A program made the position numbers and the translations under genes. From the NCBI GenBank assembly GCA_900538545.1, contig UPYK01000008.1, positions 1 to 64,000 on the forward strand: a stretch of 64,000 bases of DNA. The letters are read 5' to 3'. Source of the DNA: an uncultured Eggerthella sp. (GTDB lineage Bacteria; Actinomycetota; Coriobacteriia; Coriobacteriales; Eggerthellaceae). Shown here piece by piece: positions 25,925 to 32,577 of this stretch. The notes below the pieces were generated by a model. That model did not search any database. It was not told the DNA's origin and was given only the letters and a program-made list of their open reading frames with translations. The first letter of the stretch is position 1. Each line of letters starts with the position of its first letter.

Positions 25925-28558
25925 TTAGTGCGCTTCCGCCCAATTCTTTCCCCACGAAACATCAACGATGAGCGGCACTGAAAGCTCCACGACCGATTCC
26001 ATGATGCGCGAGGCGAGCGCGCTCACCTCTTCGACCTCATCGGCTGGAACCGAGAAGTCAAGTTCGTCGTGCACCTGCAGGATGAGCTTGGACTTCGCAC
26101 CAGACTTCACCAATTCATCCTGCACCTGACGCATCGCGATCTTGATGATATCAGCGGCCGTGCCTTGCATGGGGTGATTCATAGCGGTGCGCTCGCCGAA
26201 CCCACGCTGCGCCACGTTACGCGCCTTGAGCTCAGGGATGTAGCGCCTGCGCCCAAACAGCGTTTCCGCATAACCATTCGTCTTGGCTTCTTCCACGACC
26301 CGATCGAGATAGGCGCGCACCCCGGTGTATGCGGCGAAATAGCGATCGATCATGTCCTTCGCATCGCCGAAGGGAATATCGAGCGATTGTGAAAGCCCAT
26401 AGGCTTGTTGACCGTACACGATGCCGAAGTTGACCGCCTTCGCCCGGCTGCGGAGAAGCGGTGTGACCTCTTCGAGCGGCACGTCGAACACCCTGCTTGC
26501 CGTCTTCGCATGAAAATCTTCACCCGAAAGGAACGCATCGATAAGATGTTCGTCGCCGGAGAGGTGCGCGAGCAGCCTCAGTTCGATCTGCGAATAGTCA
26601 GCCGATAAGAAGACCTCGCCTTCTTCGAGCGGAACGAAGCATTCGCGGATCTGGCGACCGAAATCAGTGCGTACCGGAATGTTCTGCAGGTTTGGATCGG
26701 ACGACGAAAGACGCCCGGTGGTGGTGACCATCTCATTGAACGACGTATGGATACGCCCATCCTTTGCACGCATGCGCGGCAACGCATCGATGTAGGTCGA
26801 TTTCACCTTGGCGTATTCACGGTAATGGAGCACGAGTTCAGGCAGCTCATGCACCTTTGAAAGCTCCTTGAGCACGGTGGCATTGGTCGAGTATCCGCGC
26901 TGGTTCTTCTTGATCGGAGTGAGCCCGAGCACCTCGAAGAGGATATGGGAGAGCTGCTTGGGAGAGTCGATGTTGAAATCCTCGCCTGCAAGCTCGATGA
27001 TCTGCTCCTGCAGCGTATCGAGCTCTTCTTGAGTGGCGAGCGCGATGCGATCGAGCGTTGCTTTGTCGATGGCCGCGCCGGTACGCTCCATGCAGGCGAG
27101 CACACCTACCAGCGGATAGTCGATATCGGTATAGACCGAAGCCACCCCGTCTTCGTCGAGACGGCTGCGCATGATCTCGGAGAGACGCTCCACTGCGGCA
27201 GCCTTGAGGGCAAGCTCATCGGCGAGCGCTTCGACATCAGGCAAGAACGATCCGCAATGGATCTCGACGAGCTTTTGGATGTCGAATCCCCCATTCATGG
27301 AGTTCACCACGTACGAAGCGAGCGCCACGTCGAAGCAATCCATCGCCAGGACCTCTTCAACGCTCACCAGCGCAGCATCAGACGAATCGTGAGGGAACAC
27401 CTGCTCGACCAGCTTCTTCGCATCGAAGGTGATAAAGCGCCCTTCCTTGATCAAGCGAGCGAGCACCGCCTTGGCTTCATCGCCCGTGAAGTAGAGCGTC
27501 TCGGTTTCGGTGCGCAGGGCCATATGGATCTCACTGCCGAAGAGCGAACCTTGCTTGTCGCTATCGACCAGCACCACCGGCATGCTCGCGTCCGATGCGA
27601 TGAGCTCCTCGAAGCTCGCCTGCGCATCCGCTCCCTCAACGAGCGGATGAGCCTCGAACGTCTCCGCGCCTGCTGGCGCCGAGGCGCTACCGAGCAGGTC
27701 GAGCACCTTGGTCAAGTGCGCCATGAAGCGCACGCTCGTGAACGCTTCCGTTACCTTCGCCGCATCGAAATCGGGAAAGGAAAGGTCTTCGAGATCGATC
27801 TCTATCGGCACATCACGCACGATCGTGGCAACTTCGCGCGAAAGGAAGGCGTCTTCTTTATGGTTCGTGAGATTCTCAAGCTGCTTTCCCTTGAAAGCAT
27901 CGAGATGCGCATAGATACCCTCGAGATCGTCGAATTCCTGCAGCATGGCCGCAGCCTTCTTGTCGCCGATACCGGGAACGCCCGGGATATTGTCCGCCTT
28001 ATCACCCTTCAAGCCTAAGAAATCCGTGAACTGACTCGGGGTAACGCCATAGCGCTCCTCCACCTCAGCTGGACCGTAGATGACCACATCGGTGATGCCC
28101 TTCTTCGTGGTTACGATGCGCGTAAGATCGCTCGCCAGCTGATAAGCGTCCTTATCGCCGGTCACGAGCAGCGAGTTGTAGCCGAGCTTCTCGTTCTGAG
28201 CTGAGAGGGTGCCCAAGATATCGTCACCTTCCCAGCCAGGAAGCGCGACCACCGGGATGTTGAGTGCAGCGAGCAGATCTTCGATGAGCGGAAACTGCAC
28301 GCGCAAGTTATCGTCCATGGGCGGACGCTGCGCTTTGTACTGCTCGAGCGCCTCCATGCGAAAGGCCGGCTTTCCTTTATCGAAAGCGCACACGATCGCA
28401 TCGGGATGCTGCTCTTCGATGAACTTGATGAGCATCGCCAAGAAGCCGAAAGCGGCATTGGTGGGCGTACCATCAGGCGCTTGCATAGCAGGAGGCACCG
28501 CATGAAACGCGCGGTGCATAAGGGAATTTCCATCGATGATGGCAATGGTCTTAGACAT
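25925..28558 (-). CDS. polA: DNA polymerase I
   Basis: The 877-residue protein starts at ATG 28558 (GGAG 9 nt upstream). The N-terminal 5'-nuclease domain has IDGNSLMHRAFHAVP, FDKGKPAFR, VTGDKDAYQL and GLKGDKADNIPGVPGIGDKKAA. The polymerase domain has DYSQIELRLLAHLSGD, RSRAKAVNFGIVYG and LQVHDEL. The middle 3'-5' exonuclease domain is present in length, but the catalytic DxE motif is replaced (PVVLVDSDKQGSLFG), so proofreading is probably lost, as in Bacillus-type and Thermus Pol I. It follows the GlnR-like gene by 2 bp. Confidence 0.97.
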   Translation of the reverse strand: MSKTIAIIDGNSLMHRAFHAVPPAMQAPDGTPTNAAFGFLAMLIKFIEEQHPDAIVCAFDKGKPAFRMEALEQYKAQRPPMDDNLRVQFPLIEDLLAALNIPVVALPGWEGDDILGTLSAQNEKLGYNSLLVTGDKDAYQLASDLTRIVTTKKGITDVVIYGPAEVEERYGVTPSQFTDFLGLKGDKADNIPGVPGIGDKKAAAMLQEFDDLEGIYAHLDAFKGKQLENLTNHKEDAFLSREVATIVRDVPIEIDLEDLSFPDFDAAKVTEAFTSVRFMAHLTKVLDLLGSASAPAGAETFEAHPLVEGADAQASFEELIASDASMPVVLVDSDKQGSLFGSEIHMALRTETETLYFTGDEAKAVLARLIKEGRFITFDAKKLVEQVFPHDSSDAALVSVEEVLAMDCFDVALASYVVNSMNGGFDIQKLVEIHCGSFLPDVEALADELALKAAAVERLSEIMRSRLDEDGVASVYTDIDYPLVGVLACMERTGAAIDKATLDRIALATQEELDTLQEQIIELAGEDFNIDSPKQLSHILFEVLGLTPIKKNQRGYSTNATVLKELSKVHELPELVLHYREYAKVKSTYIDALPRMRAKDGRIHTSFNEMVTTTGRLSSSDPNLQNIPVRTDFGRQIRECFVPLEEGEVFLSADYSQIELRLLAHLSGDEHLIDAFLSGEDFHAKTASRVFDVPLEEVTPLLRSRAKAVNFGIVYGQQAYGLSQSLDIPFGDAKDMIDRYFAAYTGVRAYLDRVVEEAKTNGYAETLFGRRRYIPELKARNVAQRGFGERTAMNHPMQGTAADIIKIAMRQVQDELVKSGAKSKLILQVHDELDFSVPADEVEEVSALASRIMESVVELSVPLIVDVSWGKNWAEAH

Positions 28559-28560
28559 GA

Positions 28561-29235
28561 TCAGGCACTCCAAAGATATCCGACACCACGAACGGTCTCA
28601 AGGCGTTGCGCCAGGTCTGGCCCCAGCTTTGCACGCACGCGTCGCACGTGCACATCCACCGTGCGCGAACCGCCGAAGTAATCGAAGCCCCACACGCGCC
28701 GCAAGAGCGCATCACGCGAATACGTGCGCCCCGGGTGCGTGACAAGAAATGCGAGCAGCGCATATTCGAGATAGGTGAAGTCGACCGGCTCGCCTGCCAC
28801 GGTCACCTGGTAGGTAGCTAGATTGATGGTCATGGTATCGATCGAGATGAAATCGCTCGTGGAAGTTTCATTACCCGGCCAGAGCAGCTGGCGGATGCGC
28901 AACGCGCACTCATCCGCGCTCGCTCCTTGCACTACGAAATCGCTATTCAAGCGCACCGGCAGACGCAGCCCCTGCAGCATGTCCTCCTTCACGATGATGA
29001 GGATCGACCCACCGCCATCTTGGACCATCACGTCTTCCACCATCGCGATGGATTGGGTAGCATCGCCTGAAGCTTCGAAGATGATCAGATCGCTGTTGGG
29101 GTGTTCGTGCAGAAGCTTCTTGAACTGCAGGGACGAACCCGCAACCACATCCGCATCCATGCCGGAGAGCACGGCTTGGAACTTATGCGCGTTATCGAGG
29201 CTATCGGCCACGAATATGACACTTTTTCTCTGCAT
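28561..29235 (-). CDS. glnR: GlnR-like orphan response regulator with degenerate receiver
   Basis: The 224-residue protein has an N-terminal receiver-like fold (1-115) and a C-terminal OmpR/PhoB winged helix. The effector shows VWGFDYFGGSRTVDVHVRR, the hallmark of actinobacterial GlnR, the nitrogen-assimilation activator. The receiver lacks the phosphorylation machinery: the acidic pair is A10-D11, the phospho-acceptor position is Glu (E54 in SDLIIFEAS) and the conserved Lys of beta-5 is absent (FVVQG). It therefore probably works without phosphorylation, as in GlnR. AGGAGG precedes the ATG. It lies 9 bp after glnA, with polA behind it. Confidence 0.85.
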   Translation of the reverse strand: MQRKSVIFVADSLDNAHKFQAVLSGMDADVVAGSSLQFKKLLHEHPNSDLIIFEASGDATQSIAMVEDVMVQDGGGSILIIVKEDMLQGLRLPVRLNSDFVVQGASADECALRIRQLLWPGNETSTSDFISIDTMTINLATYQVTVAGEPVDFTYLEYALLAFLVTHPGRTYSRDALLRRVWGFDYFGGSRTVDVHVRRVRAKLGPDLAQRLETVRGVGYLWSA

Positions 29236-29244
29236 CCGTGCCTC

Positions 29245-30588
29245 CTACAGAACACCGAGGTAATGGTCGAGTTCCCATGCGGAAACGCTCTTCTGATATT
29301 CATTCCATTCCGCACGCTTCGCCTCGACCAGATAGGAATGGATATGTTCGCCCAATACCTCGCGCATGAGATCCGAGGAAGCGAATAGCTCCACGGCATC
29401 GCCAAGCGTATCAGGAAGCGTACGAATACCGCGCTCGTTGAGCTCGTGGCGCGTACAGGTGAACAGCGTGGGATCTTCCGTGGGAGGCTCGAGCGGCAGC
29501 TCATCCTGAATGCCCTTAAGGCCCGCAGCGAGCGTGACCGCAAACGCAAGATAGGGGTTGCACGAAGGGTCAGGGTTACGCAACTCGACGCGACACGCCT
29601 CTTCCTTATGCGGCTTGTAGCCAGGGATGCGCACGAGCGTGCAGCGATTCGAACGTGCCCAGGTGATCTGGATGGGCGCTTCCCCACCCGGCACGAGACG
29701 CTTGTAAGAGTTCACCGTTGGATTCGTGATGAGCGCGAATTCGGGTGCGTACTTCAAAAGCCCTGCGATGTAGTGCTTCGCGATCTTCGAGAGGTTATAG
29801 CCATCGGGGTCGTTCTCGTCGAAGAAGACGTTGTTACCGTTCTCGTCGAACAGGCTCTGGTGAATATGCATGCCCGAACCAGGCTGGTCAGCCATGGGCT
29901 TCGGCATGAACGAGGCATAGTGACCATACTTCATGGCGATCTCTTTGACCGTTAACTTGTAGGTCATCACGTTATCGGCCATGGTGAACGCATCGGCGAA
30001 ACGCAGATCGATCTCTTGCTGCGAGGGGCCGTTCTCATGGTGCGAGTACTCGACCGGAATGCCCAGCTTCTCGAGCGTGAGGATGGTATCGCGCCTCAGA
30101 TCGCTCGCGTTGTCGAGTGAGGTAAGATCGAAGTAGCCGCCGGTGTCGAGCACCTCCAGCCCTTCGCGGTCCTTGAAATAGTAGTACTCGATCTCGGGGC
30201 CCACGTTCATCATATAGCCGAGCTGCTCTGCGCGCGCCACCACTTTGGCAAGTACCGCGCGGGAATCGCCATCGTAGATGCGGCCTTCGGGAGTGCGGAT
30301 CGAACAGAACATACGCGCGACCGCGTTCTCAGCAGGACGCCAGGGCAGGATCTGGAAGGTGGTCGCATCGGGGAATGCGAGCATATCGGATTCATAGTTC
30401 AGCGAAAAGCCTTGCACGCAGCTTGCATCGAAGCCCATGCCCTCTTCAAAAGCGTTTTCGAGCTCGCTCGGAATAACAGCGAACGACTTCATGTTGCCGA
30501 GCACATCGCAGAACCAGAAGCGCACGAAATGAACGTCCCTGCTCTTGATGGTCTTCAGTACGAAATCTTGATCAGGGCTCATTGCCAT
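29245..30588 (-). CDS. glnA: Glutamine synthetase (type I, alpha-like)
   Basis: GlnA makes glutamine from glutamate, ammonia and ATP. The 447-residue protein has GPEIEYYYF, the ATP-site GSGMHIHQSL, NPTVNSYKRLVPGGEAP and the metal/glutamate-binding VELRNPDPSCNPYLAFA. Its length and the absence of the adenylylation-site block place it with the short GSI-alpha type that is regulated by feedback rather than adenylylation. The promoter has a candidate GlnR box; glnR follows as the next gene. Confidence 0.97.
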   Translation of the reverse strand: MAMSPDQDFVLKTIKSRDVHFVRFWFCDVLGNMKSFAVIPSELENAFEEGMGFDASCVQGFSLNYESDMLAFPDATTFQILPWRPAENAVARMFCSIRTPEGRIYDGDSRAVLAKVVARAEQLGYMMNVGPEIEYYYFKDREGLEVLDTGGYFDLTSLDNASDLRRDTILTLEKLGIPVEYSHHENGPSQQEIDLRFADAFTMADNVMTYKLTVKEIAMKYGHYASFMPKPMADQPGSGMHIHQSLFDENGNNVFFDENDPDGYNLSKIAKHYIAGLLKYAPEFALITNPTVNSYKRLVPGGEAPIQITWARSNRCTLVRIPGYKPHKEEACRVELRNPDPSCNPYLAFAVTLAAGLKGIQDELPLEPPTEDPTLFTCTRHELNERGIRTLPDTLGDAVELFASSDLMREVLGEHIHSYLVEAKRAEWNEYQKSVSAWELDHYLGVL

Positions 30589-30634
30589 GCTTGGTCTTCC
30601 TTCCCGTAGAATGCATGCACTAGTTGCTCACTTC

Positions 30635-30677
30635 ATTATACGGGCTTCGTCCAAGCAAGTGGTTACCGATTTGTTTC
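30635..30677 (-). promoter_or_regulatory. glnA promoter with GlnR-type box
   Basis: A perfect TATAAT (minus strand 30640-30635) has no recognisable -35. Instead GAAAC-n6-GTAAC (30677-30662) is centred about 32 bp upstream of the -10, close to -42, where a class II activator binds. The half-site pair matches the known actinobacterial GlnR pattern (GTnAC and GAAAC six bases apart) in inverted order. Inference from pattern; ATG of glnA is at 30588. Confidence 0.5.
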
Positions 30678-30678
30678 A

Positions 30679-31018
30679 GGCACTGCAAGCGATGCTTGAG
30701 GGTGGAGATGAAACCAGAATTCGCAACCTGAGGCGTATCGGTGCTTCAGATTAGCGCGAAGGACGAACGAGCAGCCTAAGGCGCTGTGAGCGATACTTAA
30801 GGGTGGAGATGAAACCAGAATTCGCAACCTGAGGTGTATCGGTGCTTCAGATTAGCTTGAAGGATGAGCAAGCAACCTATGGCACTGTAATTGAAGTACT
30901 GAAGCATTATGACCTGAGGCGTCTCAGTGCTTCAGATTGGCGTGAAGGGCGAACGAGCAGCCTTAGCTGCGCTGTGAGTGAGCCCTGAACGTTAAGATGA
31001 AGTACTGAGACGCCTCAG
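30679..31018. repeat. Tandem array of about 101-bp repeats upstream of glnA
   Basis: Units start at 30679, 30780 and 30881, exactly 101 bp apart; a partial, altered unit starts at about 30967. Units 1 and 2 are roughly 87% identical by eye and share a 35-bp identical core including GAGATGAAACCAGAATTCGC. Unit 3 lacks that core. Each unit contains a hairpin of the form CTGAGGC-n8-GCTTCAG. CTGAGGCGTCTCAGT appears on the plus strand at 30914-30928 and on the minus strand at 31018-31004, where it covers the metI stop codon. No coding potential is seen in this 426-bp gap. Confidence 0.85.
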
Positions 31019-31683
31019 TGTTCCATTTTGCGGGCTGCGAAGTTGCAAGCACTTTGCACGATCTGCACGATCACGATAAGGATGATAACGGTAGCGATCA
31101 TGACATCGTCCTGGTAGCGCTGATAGCCGTAACGGATCGCGATATCGCCCAAACCGCCAGCACCGACGCAGCCTGCCATCGCAGAGTATCCCAGGATGGT
31201 GATGAATACGATCGCGAAACCACGAACGAGCGAAGGCAACGCCTCACGCAAGAATACCTTGTAGACGATCTGCCAGGTGTTCGCACCGAAGCTCTGCGCG
31301 GCCTCCACCAGACCGCCATCGACCTCTTCGATCGACTGCTCGACCATGCGCGCGATGAAGGGAGCCGCAGAGATGACGAGCGGCACGATCGCGCCAGGAA
31401 CGCCAAGCGATGTGCCCACGATAAAACGCGTGAACGGAATGAGCGCCACGAGCAAGATGATGAACGGGATCGAACGCCCGATGTTGATGATCCAGCCGAG
31501 CACCATGTTGAAGATGCGATGCGGCATGAGCCCTTTCGGACTTGTGAGCACGCACAGCACGCCCAGCGGAATGCCGATCACATAGGCGAAGAAGGTCGAA
31601 ACGATGGTCATGAGCAGGGTATCCCAGGTGCCCTGCGCAAGGAGCATGCCGTAGTTATCGAAGAAGGTTGCAAGGAAATCCAT
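31015..31683 (-). CDS. metI: MetI-like ABC transporter permease
   Basis: The 222-residue membrane protein has five predicted helices and the permease EAA loop (LVEAAQSFGANTWQIVYKVFLREALPSLV). The sequence pattern WDTLLMTIVSTFFAYVIGIPLGV and GYSAMAGCVGAGGLGDIAIRYGYQRY is typical of MetI methionine permeases. The partner ATPase lies 3 bp upstream. No MetQ lipoprotein is encoded nearby, so the substrate (methionine or another amino acid) is not settled. Confidence 0.9.
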   Translation of the reverse strand: MDFLATFFDNYGMLLAQGTWDTLLMTIVSTFFAYVIGIPLGVLCVLTSPKGLMPHRIFNMVLGWIINIGRSIPFIILLVALIPFTRFIVGTSLGVPGAIVPLVISAAPFIARMVEQSIEEVDGGLVEAAQSFGANTWQIVYKVFLREALPSLVRGFAIVFITILGYSAMAGCVGAGGLGDIAIRYGYQRYQDDVMIATVIILIVIVQIVQSACNFAARKMEH

Positions 31684-31686
31684 CGC

Positions 31687-32433
31687 CTAGCACTCCTTTC
31701 CCAAAAGCTGACGCGAGGCATCGCTTTGCGGATTCTCGAAGATATCCTGCGTGCGACCCATCTCAACGATGCGTCCATCATCGATGACCGCAACCGTGTC
31801 GCAGATCTGCTCCGCCACGAGCAGCGAATGGGTGATGAGCACGAGCGTAACGCCGAGTTCTTCGTTGATATCTTTGAGCAACCGAAGGATCGACTGCGTG
31901 GTCATGGTGTCAAGAGCACTCGTAGCTTCATCACAGAGCATGATCGATGGACGATTGATGAGCGCACGCGCGATAGCCACGCGCTGCTGCTGTCCACCAG
32001 AAAGCTGCGAAGGATACTTGTTCGCCTTATCGGCAAGACCTACCAACTCCAGCAATTCGAGCGCACGCTCGCGCGCTTCATCCTTGTTGTAACCCTTATG
32101 CAGTTCGAGCGGGAAGGTAACGTTGCGCAGCACCGTTCGCTGCTGGAAGAGCGAGAAATTCTGGAAGATCATGCCCACGTTCGCACGAAATTCGAGCAGC
32201 GCTTTGCCCGTGAGGTTCGTCACGTCCACCCCATCGATGATGATCTCGCCCGAAGTAGGACGCTCGAGCAGGTTGATGCAGCGCACCAAGGTCGATTTTC
32301 CCGCGCCGGATTGGCCGATGATACCGAAGATAGAGCCATCTTCGATCGTGAGATTGATATCCTTCAGAGCGTGATGCGCTTCATCGTGCTTCTCGCTCGT
32401 ATAGGTTTTATAGAGATGTTCGATCTGAATCAT
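31687..32433 (-). CDS. metN: MetN-like ABC transporter ATPase lacking the NIL domain
   Basis: The start is ATG 32433 (MIQIEHLYKTYTSE); the frame extends to 32460 but ATG 32433 fits homologues. Motifs: GQSGAGKSTLVRCINLLERP, LSGGQQQRVAIARAL, IMLCDEATSALDTMTTQSIL and the His switch LITHS. At 248 residues it ends where the ATPase fold ends and lacks the C-terminal NIL/ACT-like domain that lets MetN sense methionine. It forms a two-gene unit with metI. Confidence 0.88.
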   Translation of the reverse strand: MIQIEHLYKTYTSEKHDEAHHALKDINLTIEDGSIFGIIGQSGAGKSTLVRCINLLERPTSGEIIIDGVDVTNLTGKALLEFRANVGMIFQNFSLFQQRTVLRNVTFPLELHKGYNKDEARERALELLELVGLADKANKYPSQLSGGQQQRVAIARALINRPSIMLCDEATSALDTMTTQSILRLLKDINEELGVTLVLITHSLLVAEQICDTVAVIDDGRIVEMGRTQDIFENPQSDASRQLLGKEC

Positions 32434-32492
32434 GTATACCCTGCGATCGTGTTGTTCCATGGAGCGCCACGCCGCAAAAGCGACAAGCGCAA

Positions 32493-32508
32493 GTTCTAAC
32501 TATAGAAC
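32493..32508. promoter_or_regulatory. Inverted repeat upstream of metNI
   Basis: GTTCTA-ACTA-TAGAAC lies 60 bp before the metN start, with TATAGT in its centre resembling a -10 element on the minus strand. It could be an operator overlapping the promoter. No SAM riboswitch sequence is seen in the leader. Confidence 0.35.
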
Positions 32509-32554
32509 AACCCGTGTGCACGCGCCGCGAAAATTGTACGGGAATCGCACGATC

Positions 32555-32577
32555 AGCTATATCTTAACGATATAGCT
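32555..32577. repeat. Perfect hairpin enclosing a glycosyltransferase stop codon
   Basis: AGCTATATC (32555-32563) and GATATAGCT (32569-32577) pair perfectly around a five-base loop holding the TAA of the upstream glycosyltransferase. There is no U tract, so it is not a standard intrinsic terminator; it may protect the mRNA 3' end or mark a boundary before metNI. Confidence 0.6.

Noticed and set aside
30679..31018. CRISPR array
   Set aside because: Units are 101 bp and mostly repeat, with no short repeats separated by unique spacers and no cas genes.
31018..32499. 493-codon plus-strand open frame over metNI
   Set aside because: Antisense to clear ABC transporter genes; Arg/His-rich composition with no domain; the opposite strand has all motifs.
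32434..32563. SAM riboswitch or T-box before metNI
   Set aside because: No conserved core or terminator; only an inverted repeat seen.
32555..32577. Intrinsic terminator
   Set aside because: Stem is good but no U tract follows on either strand.
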